A stretch of 61,982 nucleotides of DNA, from contig JAUWLW010000012.1 of the NCBI GenBank assembly GCA_030613505.1, positions 1 to 61,982 on the forward strand. Reading direction: 5' to 3'. Made by a program: the position numbers and the translations under genes. The stretch is from Candidatus Zixiibacteriota bacterium. Its GTDB lineage: Bacteria > RBG-13-66-14 > B26-G2 > WVWN01. This document shows, one piece after another, positions 17,591 to 26,931 of this stretch. Every line of letters starts with the position of its first letter. Position 1 is the first letter of the stretch. The notes below the pieces were generated by a model, which did not search any database, was not told the DNA's origin, and was given only the letters and a program-made list of their open reading frames with translations.

Positions 17591-18151
17591 TTAATCGCCG
17601 CCCAGGCGCCAACGCCCTAGTTCCTCGTAAATCGAACCCTCGGGCGTGAGGGTGGATTTGACGAGAGCGACGGCCTCGAGCCGCGCCGCGGGTACGGCGT
17701 ATTCGCCCAAGCTCTTTATCTTTTGGGCCGTCGCCGGGGCGCCGGCGCGCGGTTCTTTAACCCGGCCTATCGTGAGGTGCGGTTTGAAAGGGCGCTTCTC
17801 GCGACCGAAGCCGAGGGCCTCGAGCGCTTTATCCACCGCCGCCGCTACCGCCGCCGCTTCCTCGGCCCCTTCCGCCAAGCCTAACCATATGACGCGCGGC
17901 GCCCGGTCGTTGGGGAAACAACCGCAACCGGACAGCGAGAGCGCGAACGGCTCGGCCGCGGCCGCGACCGCCGCCAACGCTTCCTCTATCTTCGGGACCA
18001 GCTCCTCGTCGACGTCGCCCAAGAACTTCAACGTCAGGTGGACGTTTTCGGCCGGTACCCATCGCACGCCGCCGCGCCGGCCGCTTTCGCACACGTCGGC
18101 CAACGACGCCCGGTGGCTGGCCGGTAGTTCCGCCGCTACGAATAACCTCAC
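17591..18151 (-). CDS. thpR: RNA 2',3'-cyclic phosphodiesterase (2H family)
   Basis: A 186-residue 2H phosphoesterase, the ThpR/LigT family that opens 2',3'-cyclic phosphates on RNA. Both catalytic HxTx motifs are present: HLTLKFLG near residue 40 and HLTIGRVK near residue 125. The real start is the GTG at 18151, giving VRLFVAAELP, the family's usual beginning. It overlaps the cinA stop as GTGA, and the in-frame ATG further upstream lies wholly inside cinA. The cinA-thpR-recA order is seen in many bacteria. Confidence 0.92.
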   Translation of the reverse strand: MRLFVAAELPASHRASLADVCESGRRGGVRWVPAENVHLTLKFLGDVDEELVPKIEEALAAVAAAAEPFALSLSGCGCFPNDRAPRVIWLGLAEGAEEAAAVAAAVDKALEALGFGREKRPFKPHLTIGRVKEPRAGAPATAQKIKSLGEYAVPAARLEAVALVKSTLTPEGSIYEELGRWRLGGD

Positions 18152-19398
18152 CGCTTCTCTCCTTTTGCGTGCAAGTGCAGCCGCAACATGTCGAGGGCGT
18201 GCTGCGACGCGCGGAGGCGGACCCAGCCGCGGCCGCCGCCGAAGGAAAGCCTCTCGCTCGTCGTCCCGCCTTCCTCCGCCAGCGCGAAGCATACCGTCCC
18301 GACGGGTTTCTCGGACGTGCCGCCGGTGGGCCCGGCGACGCCGGTCACGGCCAGCGCGTACGTCGTGCCCAAGCGCGCCCGCGCCCCCTCGGCCATCTCG
18401 CGCGCCGTCTCATCGCTCACCGCGCCGTGGGTTGCGAGCGTCGCCTCCGCCACGCCCGACAAGTTTACCTTCGCTTCGTTGGCGTACGGGACGACGCCCC
18501 CCAGGAACCAGCTCGAGGCGCCGGCGACGTCCGTAACGCGCTTGGCTATAAGGCCGCCGGTGCAGGATTCCGCCAACGCGAGCGTCTCGCCCCGCGCGTG
18601 CAGCGCTTCGCCCACCGCCTGCTCGAGCGTGGCGCCGTCTTCGCCGAATACGTGGGCCCCCAGCGCTTCGCGGATGGTTTTTGCGATCGGCGCGGCGCGC
18701 TCGCGGAACGTCTCCTCGTTCGGGGCGGCGCCCCATATGCGGAGGTCGACCTGAGCCGTTTGCGGGAGATAGGCGAGGTGAACCCCCGGGGGAACGACGA
18801 CGCCCGCCAGCTGCTCCGCCACCGCCGATTCCGGCAGGCCCGTAGCGTGGAGTTGTTTTTCGTAAACCCGTTCCCCGACGTAACCTTTCTTCTCTAAAAA
18901 AGGCACCAGGCCGTGCTCGAAGATGTACTCCATCTCGGCCGGCACGCCGGGGAGTAGGCACAATACGAAACCCGCCTCCTCGACGACGATGCCGGGCGCG
19001 GTCCCGAGGGGGTTGGCCAATACGTGGGAGCCCGCCGGGACGCGGGCCTGTCCCACGTTGACCGCGGGCATCTTGACGCCGCGTCGCGCAAAGCGCCGCT
19101 CGATTTCTTTGAGCGTGGGCCGGTGCAGGACCAGCTCGAGGCCCAGGTGTTTTGCGACCGCGGCGAGGGTGCGGTCGTCCTCCGTAGGGCCCAGGCCGCC
19201 GGTCGTAATCGCCAACGGCGTAAGCGCGCGCGCCAGGTCTAACGCGGCGGCGATGTCGGCCTCCGCGTCCCCCACGACGAGCTGGCGCCGCGTCGCGATG
19301 CCGAGCGCGGCCAGCCGCCGCGAAAGGTACGCTGCGTTATTGTTAACCGTTTTGCCTATCAAAAGCTCGTCGCCGACGGCGATGACGGTCGCGTCCAT
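18148..19398 (-). CDS. cinA: CinA-family protein (nicotinamide-nucleotide amidohydrolase)
   Basis: A 416-residue CinA with both usual parts. The N-terminal molybdopterin-binding/COG1058-type domain (about 1-170) includes VGDELLIG, NNNAAYLSRRLAALG and TTGGLGPTEDD. The C-terminal amidohydrolase domain (about 255-410) includes LALAESCTGGLIAKRVTDV with the active-site Ser-Cys region and YALAVTGVAGPTGGT. The C-terminal activity deamidates nicotinamide mononucleotide; the N-terminal part is linked to ADP-ribose hydrolysis in characterised members. It is translationally coupled to thpR. Confidence 0.95.
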   Translation of the reverse strand: MDATVIAVGDELLIGKTVNNNAAYLSRRLAALGIATRRQLVVGDAEADIAAALDLARALTPLAITTGGLGPTEDDRTLAAVAKHLGLELVLHRPTLKEIERRFARRGVKMPAVNVGQARVPAGSHVLANPLGTAPGIVVEEAGFVLCLLPGVPAEMEYIFEHGLVPFLEKKGYVGERVYEKQLHATGLPESAVAEQLAGVVVPPGVHLAYLPQTAQVDLRIWGAAPNEETFRERAAPIAKTIREALGAHVFGEDGATLEQAVGEALHARGETLALAESCTGGLIAKRVTDVAGASSWFLGGVVPYANEAKVNLSGVAEATLATHGAVSDETAREMAEGARARLGTTYALAVTGVAGPTGGTSEKPVGTVCFALAEEGGTTSERLSFGGGRGWVRLRASQHALDMLRLHLHAKGEKR

Positions 19399-19413
19399 AA
19401 CTTCACCTAAGCC

Positions 19414-21567
19414 TTATCGCAGCTCGAACGCGGGCGGCGGCGCCCCGTGGAAACGCATCAGCGCCGCGTTCTTGGCCGCGAGCATTTCTCGTTCTTCGTC
19501 ACTTTTTGTATTCCGAAAAGCCCACTCCAGCGAGAGCTTCGGCGCCTCGACGTGAATATAGTCGAGGTAAATGTCGCCGTTGCCGAGCGGGTATAGTTGG
19601 AATTCGTATCGGCGGTCCCTGTCGCACTCGAAGGCTACCGCGGCCCAGCCGTACGTCCCGGCCGCGGGGAGGTCGGCCGGCGTCACGCGGCGAACGGCAA
19701 CCGCGGCCGGCGGCTCGCCGTCGTGCCGTTCGACTACCACCAGCTCGGCCGCGGGCGCGAAGGGGCGCGCCGGCTCGCATACCGCTACTCGGTAGTTTAC
19801 TTTTACCGCGCCCGCCGGCCAGTAATAGGGGCCCGCGCGCGCCATCGTTCCCAACAGACCTTGCTCGGCGGTGCAATATAGCGCGCGGCGGTTGCGCGCG
19901 CGTACGTCGAAGATCGGGACGCCGACGTTGAAGTCGAAGGCGTCCTCTTCAAGCGTCTTAAAGGTCCACTTGAACGCTTTGTTCGCGGGTATAACCGGCG
20001 TTACCCCCCGCCGCAACATGACGTAATCGCCGTCGGCGTATACGCAGCCGTACTTCTCGTTTCTCAATAACTTGACGAGCGTTATGCGGTTGCGGTGCTC
20101 CGAGACGACGGGCGGCGTCCTCCACGGTTCGCCCAGGCGGGCCGTGCGTATCACGACCTCGCGCGGCAGCAGCTCTTTCACGTAACGGAACTTATGGGGA
20201 TACAAATATACGCGCCACCGCTCCGAGAAACGGGGCAGGAGGAACATGGAAGCCGCCAGCGAATCGTCTTGGGAGACAAAGCGCGCCACGCGCGGGAACC
20301 GTCCTGCCCACCGCTCGGCGTGGTACCACGACGGGTTGTAGCGGAGCCCCAGCGGCCCGAACGCGAGGGCGGACGCGATGCCGGCGAATATTAAATACGC
20401 CGCGGCGGCGCGGCGCGCCCACCCGACGGACCAACCTTTACGGCCGACCCACCTTTCGACGCGGCCCCACGCCCGCACGGCGAAGTAGACGAGGAACGGG
20501 ACTAACGGCATCGCGTACTGGTATTGGATAACGTAATGGCTCCGCACCTGCGAGAACAGGGCGTACGTTGCGGGAGTGACGTACGCCAACCATCCCCATC
20601 CCGCGGCCGCCGGCAGGAACGCCCACGGCGTCAGCATATGGAGCAGGTACGCCGCCCGGGCCGGGTTCGCCGCGCGCTCGAGGAAGAACGCCGGGTGGCG
20701 GGCCGCGTATTTCAGAAGGTCCACCGGCGAGCCGGCTGCGCCGAAGGTATGTAGGATGGGGTTGGAGGCGAGGTCCGTGACGTCCATGAGCTGCGGATAC
20801 ACTACGTACGTCGCGACCAGGAAGTATACGAAAGAGAAGGCGGCGACGAGCAGCCCCCACCGAACCTGTTTCAATCCTAAAATTATAAACAAACCGGCGG
20901 CGCACGTGTATAGCGCCAACTCCTCGAGTAGGAGGGCGGTGAAGAAGAAGCACAACAGGCCGAGGCGGGGCCTGCCGGCCTCGAGGGCCCAAAACGCCCA
21001 CAGCACCAGCGCCGGCGCGAACACCCGCGGATGGAAGTCGTAGAGGGCGACCCAGTGCGCGGAGGCGAAGAGCAGCGGCGACAGCGCGAACGCCAACGCG
21101 AGGTAGCGCGAAGCGGTGTGGCGGCGGGAGACGAGGTATGCCGGGACCGCCGCGGACGCCAAGGCTAAAACCTGGAGGACGATGAGCGTGCGCGCGCTCG
21201 GAAACAGCAGCGACAGCGGCGAGAGTAGTTGGTTCGCCAGCGCGACGTGGTTGAGGTGGGGCAGGGTGAAGAGGACGGTTTGATACAGGAAGCCGCCCCG
21301 GCCGCCGGCCCAGAAGACGTGGTGTTGTATGCCCAGGTCCACCGCCGGCGCCCAGAACGCGTCGAACTTCTTATTGCCGAGGTAGATGAAGGTGACGGCA
21401 AAGGCGGCGGCCGCCGCGGCCAACAGGACCACTGCCCGGGCGCGACTCCGGTCCGGAGCCGCGGGACGTCTTAGCCGGGGTGCGAGCCAAGCCCACGCGC
21501 CGGCCGCCGCGGCCGCGGCCGCGACGATACCGAGCTGCGCCAATATGTCGGCTAGCGCCGGCGACAT
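19414..21567 (-). CDS. DUF2079 family polytopic membrane protein
   Basis: A 717-residue membrane protein. The first 490 or so residues hold about ten hydrophobic helices; the rest is a soluble region (about 500-717) with a beta-rich end. The DUF2079 landmarks are DLGIQHHVFW, LFTLPHLNHVALANQLL and LYDFHPRVFAP; DUF2079 proteins resemble GT-C glycosyltransferases, so a role in transferring sugars from a lipid carrier is possible but not shown. The start at ATG 21567 has an AAGGGGG ribosome-binding site and lies 8 bases after pgpA; a longer frame to 21834 overlaps pgpA and is rejected. Confidence 0.8.
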   Translation of the reverse strand: MSPALADILAQLGIVAAAAAAAGAWAWLAPRLRRPAAPDRSRARAVVLLAAAAAAFAVTFIYLGNKKFDAFWAPAVDLGIQHHVFWAGGRGGFLYQTVLFTLPHLNHVALANQLLSPLSLLFPSARTLIVLQVLALASAAVPAYLVSRRHTASRYLALAFALSPLLFASAHWVALYDFHPRVFAPALVLWAFWALEAGRPRLGLLCFFFTALLLEELALYTCAAGLFIILGLKQVRWGLLVAAFSFVYFLVATYVVYPQLMDVTDLASNPILHTFGAAGSPVDLLKYAARHPAFFLERAANPARAAYLLHMLTPWAFLPAAAGWGWLAYVTPATYALFSQVRSHYVIQYQYAMPLVPFLVYFAVRAWGRVERWVGRKGWSVGWARRAAAAYLIFAGIASALAFGPLGLRYNPSWYHAERWAGRFPRVARFVSQDDSLAASMFLLPRFSERWRVYLYPHKFRYVKELLPREVVIRTARLGEPWRTPPVVSEHRNRITLVKLLRNEKYGCVYADGDYVMLRRGVTPVIPANKAFKWTFKTLEEDAFDFNVGVPIFDVRARNRRALYCTAEQGLLGTMARAGPYYWPAGAVKVNYRVAVCEPARPFAPAAELVVVERHDGEPPAAVAVRRVTPADLPAAGTYGWAAVAFECDRDRRYEFQLYPLGNGDIYLDYIHVEAPKLSLEWAFRNTKSDEEREMLAAKNAALMRFHGAPPPAFELR

Positions 21568-21575
21568 TTTCCCCC

Positions 21576-22070
21576 TTAGGTGAAGACGTTTTCCAGTAGG
21601 CCGGTCGCGCGGGCGAGGACGCGGGCGGTTTGAAGGACGAGGTTGGCGTACACTGCCGCTACGACGTCGTCCGCCATTATGCCCCATCCGCCCGGTAAGC
21701 GCTGCGAGCGCCCCGCCGGGAAGGGTTTCAATATATCGAAAGCCCGGAAAAGTACGAACGCGAAAACGGCGTAGGCGAGGGTTTTGGGTAAAAAGGCGAC
21801 GGCGACGAAGTACCCCGCGAACTCGTCGACGCACACGCGGCCGGGGTCTTTCTTACCCCAGACCTTCTCGCCCACGCCGCCGGCCCAGATGCCCGCCGCG
21901 GCCGCCACCGCGGCCGTGCCAATTATAACGAAACCGTCGGCCGGGAGGAGCCACCAATAGACGGCCAGCGCGCCCAGCGTACCTACCGTACCGGGCGCGA
22001 GGGGCGAGTAGCCGAGGTAGGCCACCGAGGCCACGAATGTCGCGAGCCGCCGCTCGAGTTGTCCCGCCAT
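21576..22070 (-). CDS. pgpA: Phosphatidylglycerophosphatase A
   Basis: PgpA removes the phosphate from phosphatidylglycerol phosphate. The 164-residue membrane protein has the family blocks YSPLAPGTVGTLGAL near the N-terminus and KKDPGRVCVDEFAGYFVAV with the conserved acidic residues, then GWGIMADDVVAAVYANL. It lies 7 bases after pgsA, so two consecutive steps of phosphatidylglycerol synthesis are encoded together. Confidence 0.94.
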   Translation of the reverse strand: MAGQLERRLATFVASVAYLGYSPLAPGTVGTLGALAVYWWLLPADGFVIIGTAAVAAAAGIWAGGVGEKVWGKKDPGRVCVDEFAGYFVAVAFLPKTLAYAVFAFVLFRAFDILKPFPAGRSQRLPGGWGIMADDVVAAVYANLVLQTARVLARATGLLENVFT

Positions 22071-22077
22071 AACCTCT

Positions 22078-22662
22078 CTAGCGGACGAAGATGTCCGCCA
22101 CCACCTGTCGGTTCTTCCAGAGGTACCACACGCCGGTAACGAGCGTCAGTACGACCGCGACCCAAAGCGTGAACGCGATCGCGCCGTCTACCACGGGGTC
22201 GAGCGCGCCGGGCCACTCTTTCCCCAGCCAATGGGCCGCGATAGAGTGGCCCAATATACCGGCGATGGCCGCCATCTGGAACGCCGTCTTCCACTTGGCG
22301 AGGGTGGTGGGGTAGATGTATATGCCTTTCGCGCCGGCTACGGCGCGGAACCCGGTTATAATCAGCTCCCGGGCGACGATGGCGAGGACCATCCACAGAG
22401 GAACTACGCCCAGGCTGGCGAAGCTCACCAGCGCCGTGACGACGATGACTTTGTCGGCGAGTGGGTCGATCACCTTCCCGAAATCGGTCACGCAATTGAG
22501 CCGTCGGGCGAGGTAGCCGTCGAGGATGTCCGTGGCGATGGCGCCCACGAAGATGAAGAAGGCCGCCGTGTGATGCGCGGTCGAGTTCGAAAGTAGGAAG
22601 ACCAGGAATACCGGCGCGGATAGGATCCGAAGCAACGTAAGGATGTTGGGCCAGTTAAGCAC
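22078..22662 (-). CDS. pgsA: CDP-diacylglycerol-glycerol-3-phosphate 3-phosphatidyltransferase
   Basis: PgsA makes phosphatidylglycerol phosphate from CDP-diacylglycerol and glycerol 3-phosphate in the inner membrane. The 194 residues begin MLNWPNILTLLRILSAP and contain the CDP-alcohol phosphotransferase signature spread over about residues 43-70: DILDGYLARR, TDFGKVIDPLADK. About six hydrophobic segments follow. The start overlaps the rimO stop by 8 bases. Confidence 0.95.
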   Translation of the reverse strand: MLNWPNILTLLRILSAPVFLVFLLSNSTAHHTAAFFIFVGAIATDILDGYLARRLNCVTDFGKVIDPLADKVIVVTALVSFASLGVVPLWMVLAIVARELIITGFRAVAGAKGIYIYPTTLAKWKTAFQMAAIAGILGHSIAAHWLGKEWPGALDPVVDGAIAFTLWVAVVLTLVTGVWYLWKNRQVVADIFVR

Positions 22663-23992
22663 GGCACGCTCCCTGAGCCGCGCGCGCTACGAGTTCGTAA
22701 CCCTCCCAACCCGCGATTTCGACGCGCGCGAATTGCCCCGCCGCAAGCTCCCCGGCATCCCGGATTATCGTGACGGGGTCGCCTTCCGGCCCTTGGAAGT
22801 ACGTTCGCGCGACGGCGACCCCTTCCGGCGTGACGCGGTCGACAAGGACGTCGAACGAGCGGCCCTGGAGCTCGCGATAGCGTTCGGCCAGTACGTCCTG
22901 TTGGCGCAGCATCAGTTCCTCGCGCCGCGCGGCCGCGGCGTCGCGCGACGGCCTGTCGGGCAGGGCGGCCGCCGGCGTCCCCTCCTCCGGCGAGAACTCG
23001 AAGACGCCTACGTGGTCGAAGCGCGCCGCTCCGATGAAGTCGGCGAGAAGCTCGACGTCGTCCTCCGTCTCCCCGGGAAATCCGACGATGAAGCTCGTGC
23101 GGAGCGCCGCGCCCGGGACCGACGCGCGTACGTGCTCCAGGCGGGCGAGCGCCTCCTCGGGCGGCCACGCCGGCCGGCCCATGGCATCCAGGAGATGCGG
23201 CGCGACGTGCTGCAGCGGGACGTCGACGTAGTTGACGACGGCCTCGACGTCGGCGAACGCCGCGAGTAGTTCTTCCGTCAGTCGCGCCGGGTGCAGGTAG
23301 AGGACGCGCAGCCACGGCACGCCGACGCCGCCGAGACGCCGAAGGAGCGTCGCCAGGTTCGGGCCGCGGTCGAGGTCCTCGCCGTAGCGGCTCGAGTCCT
23401 GCGCCAACAGCACCAGCTCGGCGACGCCGTGTGCCGCGGCGAAAGCGACCTCTCGCGCGACGTCGTCCGCGTCCCGCGAGCGGTAGGGGCCGCGGAGGCG
23501 CGGGATGGTGCAGAAGGTGCAGGGGTGGTCGCAGCCCTCGGCGATTTTAAGAAACGATACGTGGGGCGCCGTAAGGCGGGGTCGCGCGGCGACGCCGGCC
23601 AGCGGCGGCCGGGGCGGGCCGACGTCGATTACGCGCCCGCCCGACGCGGCTTCGCGCACCGCCCGGGCCAGCCGGGCCGCCGCGTCCACGCCCAGTACGA
23701 CGTCGACGCGTTCGAATTCCCGGGCGAGAGCGTCGGCCGCCAGTTGCGGCCAGCAACCCGTGACGACGAGCGTCGCGTCCGGTTTCATGCGCGGCGAAAG
23801 TTCGGCCAGGACTTGCCGTCCTTCGTCGCGGGCGGGCCCGATGAAGGCGCAAGTGTTCACGAGGACGACGTCCGCGGCTTCTTCGTCCAACGTCAACTCG
23901 TACCCTTCGCCGAGGAGCTCGCCCACCGCCACTTCGGCGTCGACCAGGTTCTTGGCACACCCGAGACTTATGACTGCTAACGTCCGGTTCAC
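22655..23992 (-). CDS. rimO: Ribosomal protein S12 methylthiotransferase RimO
   Basis: RimO is a radical-SAM enzyme that adds a methylthio group to an Asp of ribosomal protein S12. In 445 residues it shows the UPF0004 domain (SLGCAKNLVDAE at the N-terminus), the radical-SAM cluster CDHPCTFC (about 152-159) followed by IPRLRGPYRSR, and a C-terminal TRAM domain (about 375-440). The GTG at 23992 overlaps the lolA stop (GTGA) and gives the standard VNRTLAVISLGCAKN start; the ATG far upstream lies inside lolA. GCAKNLVDAE favours RimO over MiaB. Confidence 0.94.
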   Translation of the reverse strand: MNRTLAVISLGCAKNLVDAEVAVGELLGEGYELTLDEEAADVVLVNTCAFIGPARDEGRQVLAELSPRMKPDATLVVTGCWPQLAADALAREFERVDVVLGVDAAARLARAVREAASGGRVIDVGPPRPPLAGVAARPRLTAPHVSFLKIAEGCDHPCTFCTIPRLRGPYRSRDADDVAREVAFAAAHGVAELVLLAQDSSRYGEDLDRGPNLATLLRRLGGVGVPWLRVLYLHPARLTEELLAAFADVEAVVNYVDVPLQHVAPHLLDAMGRPAWPPEEALARLEHVRASVPGAALRTSFIVGFPGETEDDVELLADFIGAARFDHVGVFEFSPEEGTPAAALPDRPSRDAAAARREELMLRQQDVLAERYRELQGRSFDVLVDRVTPEGVAVARTYFQGPEGDPVTIIRDAGELAAGQFARVEIAGWEGYELVARAAQGACRA

Positions 23993-24675
23993 GGCCCGTG
24001 TCGCTCGTTCAAGTCGACGATTTCGACCCCCGGCGGGACCTCGAACGAGAAGAGGCTCGCCGGCAGGCCCGGGTTGAATTCGTACGCCGAGAACCGGTAC
24101 GACGTGCAGTTGCGGGCGGCGTCGTAGTAGTCGACTCGAACCGCGACGAGACGTTCGCGGTCGATCCACATCCGTATTTCGGGGAACGGCGCCGGTTCTC
24201 TCTTGGCGTCCAGGTGGAGCTCGTACGTGCGGCCGCCGGTCTCGGCTGCCAGCTCGACGTCGTAATCGGTCGATAGGTTGTCGAGCGTCTGCGGCAGGTC
24301 GGCCATGTACGAGAGGCCGGGCCCGGCGTAGCGGAGTACTTGGGTGCCGCCGGCAGCGTAGACGTACATGTACTCGCCGTCGAAGACGACGGTCTGCTGG
24401 ACCGGTTCGCGGAACTCGACGCGCACCAGGTTCGGCTGGCGCGCGTAGAGTGCCCCCGCGCTGGAGGAGGTCTTGCCCAGGTAGGGCGAGGAGGTCATCA
24501 CGACGACGTCGGCCCGGAAGTCGTCCAGGGCTTTATAACGTTTGGTGACGCGGGTCAGGAGCTCGTCGGCGCTTATCGACGGCGACGTGTCGTAAGGCCA
24601 AACCGCCGCGGTCGGAGCCGCGGCGTTCGCGACGAGCCAACATAGGAGGGTAACATTAAATAATGTCCGCGTCAT
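23989..24675 (-). CDS. lolA: LolA-like outer-membrane lipoprotein carrier
   Basis: A 228-residue secreted protein with a signal peptide (cleavage near NAAAPTAA). The body has the half-barrel pattern of LolA: LLTRVTKRYKALDDFRADVVV, GALYARQPNLVRVEF, VFDGEYMYVYAAG and a C-terminal FEVPPGVEIVDL, each seen in separate strands. LolA ferries lipoproteins across the periplasm, so it supports a diderm envelope. It overlaps ftsK by 20 bases and rimO by 4 bases; ftsK-lolA adjacency is common. Confidence 0.88.
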   Translation of the reverse strand: MTRTLFNVTLLCWLVANAAAPTAAVWPYDTSPSISADELLTRVTKRYKALDDFRADVVVMTSSPYLGKTSSSAGALYARQPNLVRVEFREPVQQTVVFDGEYMYVYAAGGTQVLRYAGPGLSYMADLPQTLDNLSTDYDVELAAETGGRTYELHLDAKREPAPFPEIRMWIDRERLVAVRVDYYDAARNCTSYRFSAYEFNPGLPASLFSFEVPPGVEIVDLNERHGP

Positions 24676-26929
24676 CGGGCCTCGCTACGGTGTCTTCCAT
24701 TTCGTCCAAGGATTTAATGAGCACTTTACGCCCCTTGGGCCCTTCGTCGGGGCCGACTATGCCGCGGCGTTCCATGATGTCGATTAAGCGGCCGGCGCGG
24801 GCGAAGCCGACGCGGAAGCGACGCTGCAGCATCGAGACCGACGCCTTCTTTAGCGAGATGACGAGGGCCACGGCGTCGTCGAAGAGCTCGTCTTCGTGCT
24901 CGAGGTAGTGTTCGCCCGGCGCTGCCGGCTCGTCGGCGACCTCTCGCACGGACGTCAGGTCCTGCGGCGGCGGCTGCTCGGCCCAGAACTTGACGACGCG
25001 GCCGACCTCGTCTTCGCCCACGTATGCCCCCTGGACGCGCTCGGGCTCGGCGGCGCCGGTGGGGAGGAACAGCATGTCGCCCTCCGGCAGAAGGTGCTGC
25101 GCGCCCGTGCGGTCGAGGATGGTCCGCGAGTCCACTTGCGACGAGACGCTGAAGGCGATGCGGCTGGGGAAGTTGGCCTTGATGACGCCGGTGATGACGT
25201 CCACCGAAGGCCGCTGGGTCGCGACGACGAGATGTATCCCCACCGCCCGCGCCATCTGCGCCAGGCGGACGAGGTGCTCCTCGACTTTGCGCGCCTTTTC
25301 GCGGACCATCAGGTCGTTGAGCTCGTCGGCGACGACGACGACGTAGGGCAGTGGCCGTCCCTCTTCTTCGTCGGTCCCCGCCTTGATTTTCTCCGCAAGT
25401 TGGCGGCGACCCTCGTCCGTGACGAAGAGGTTGTTGTAAGCCTCGATGTTGCGCGCGCCCACCGCGGCGAGGAGTTTGTAGCGTCCCTCCATCCGCCGCA
25501 CGACGGCCTTGAGCGCCTTCACGGCTTCTTCCAGCTCCGTAAACAGCACCTGGTCGTAGCGCCGGTGCGGTATGTCCCTGAAGATCGAGAGATCGACTTT
25601 TTTAGGGTCGATTATGATAAATTGTACCTCGTCCGGCGTCGACGTCATCAAGAGGGACGTAACGACGGCGTTCAGAAATATACTCTTGCCCGAGCCGGTG
25701 GCGCCGGCCACGAGGAGATGCGGCATCCTGGTGAGGTCCGCGGTGACGACCTGGCCGTCGTGCCGCCTTCCGAGGGGTACGGTCAGTTTCGAACGTTGGG
25801 CCTCTTTCTTGAAGACTTTGGTGCTAAGCAGTTCGCGCAGGCCGACGCGCGTGGCCACCGGGTTGGGTACGTCCACCGCGACGGCGCCGCGGCTGGCCAG
25901 GCTGGCCACCGTTATGCCCGGTACGGCCATGTTTCGGGCCAGGTCCTCTTCCAGCGATTTCATAGCGCCGAACTTTTGCCCGGGCGCGAGCTCGACTTCG
26001 AAGCGGGAGACGCGGGGGCCGACTTTTATCTCGCGGACGCGTCCTTCGACTTTGTAAGCGGTGAGCCCGGCCTCGAGCCGCTTCTTGCAGTCGGTGAGAT
26101 ATCCGCGGGAAACTTCTTCTTTGGGCGGCGCGGGGGGCGCCAGGAGGTCGCGGGGAGGTAGTTTGTAGGGCCCGGACGGCCTGCGGCGGCGCGCGGGTGG
26201 CGCCTCGGTCGGCGGCTCGGTCGGCGGCGGGGGCGGCTCGAGCGCGGCCTCCTCGATTATCTCATCTCCGCCGGGTGGGGCGGTTTCAATTTCGACTTCT
26301 TCTTCGTATAGCTCGCCTTCCTCGCGCCGGAATACGGAGGAAGCGCCGCGGACCGTCCATTTCGCGACGGAGGCCGCGGCGTTCAACAACCCCTTGGGCG
26401 AAACGCCGGCGACGGCCCACGCCGCGGCGACGAGGAGCGTGACGGCCGCGAGCACGAGGCCGAATATCCTCCCGACGGCGAATATCAGGACGTTTCGGAG
26501 GAACAGCCCCACGGCGCCCCCCCGCGCGACGGCGTCCGCGAAAGCTTCCTCGCCTTCGCCCCCTACGGCAAGTGCCAGCAGCGTAGCGCCGAGGAATACG
26601 GCCAGCATGAAGACGATGAGCCTGAACTCGCGCGCCAGCGACACGCCGCCTCGAAACTGGAAGAAGGCCCACAGGCCGAAAAAGAAGGGGATGGCGAGGG
26701 CCGCCCGCCCCAACGTCTCAAGCAGCCAGAAGGAAAGCCACGCGCCGGCGATACCCAGCTTGTTACGGATCGGCTGGTCGGCGGAAGCCAAACCCGTGGG
26801 GTCGTCGGCGTCGTGAGTTACCAGGCTCGCCGCGCACGCCGCCGCGACGACGACGAGAACGACGCCCAACAGTTGGCGGGCGTATTTGAATCCCGAGTCC
26901 GCTTTCTTCTTGCCGCTACGTCCGGCCAT
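24656..26929 (-). CDS. ftsK: FtsK/SpoIIIE-family DNA translocase
   Basis: A 757-residue septal DNA pump that clears chromosomes at division. Four N-terminal membrane segments (about 18-175) are followed by a short Pro-rich linker (about 220-275), an alpha domain (about 285-380) and the RecA-like motor. The motor has P-loop GATGSGKSIF and Walker B VVVADELNDLM. A C-terminal winged-helix gamma domain (about 685-745: VSMLQRRFRVGFARAGRLID) usually reads KOPS-like sites. The linker is short, as in many non-proteobacterial FtsK proteins. Confidence 0.97.
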   Translation of the reverse strand: MAGRSGKKKADSGFKYARQLLGVVLVVVAAACAASLVTHDADDPTGLASADQPIRNKLGIAGAWLSFWLLETLGRAALAIPFFFGLWAFFQFRGGVSLAREFRLIVFMLAVFLGATLLALAVGGEGEEAFADAVARGGAVGLFLRNVLIFAVGRIFGLVLAAVTLLVAAAWAVAGVSPKGLLNAAASVAKWTVRGASSVFRREEGELYEEEVEIETAPPGGDEIIEEAALEPPPPPTEPPTEAPPARRRRPSGPYKLPPRDLLAPPAPPKEEVSRGYLTDCKKRLEAGLTAYKVEGRVREIKVGPRVSRFEVELAPGQKFGAMKSLEEDLARNMAVPGITVASLASRGAVAVDVPNPVATRVGLRELLSTKVFKKEAQRSKLTVPLGRRHDGQVVTADLTRMPHLLVAGATGSGKSIFLNAVVTSLLMTSTPDEVQFIIIDPKKVDLSIFRDIPHRRYDQVLFTELEEAVKALKAVVRRMEGRYKLLAAVGARNIEAYNNLFVTDEGRRQLAEKIKAGTDEEEGRPLPYVVVVADELNDLMVREKARKVEEHLVRLAQMARAVGIHLVVATQRPSVDVITGVIKANFPSRIAFSVSSQVDSRTILDRTGAQHLLPEGDMLFLPTGAAEPERVQGAYVGEDEVGRVVKFWAEQPPPQDLTSVREVADEPAAPGEHYLEHEDELFDDAVALVISLKKASVSMLQRRFRVGFARAGRLIDIMERRGIVGPDEGPKGRKVLIKSLDEMEDTVARPDDADII

Positions 26930-26931
26930 AA

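Noticed and set aside
24896-26161. A 421-codon open frame antisense to ftsK
   Set aside because: It is a shadow of the FtsK motor domain; no independent signal for translation.
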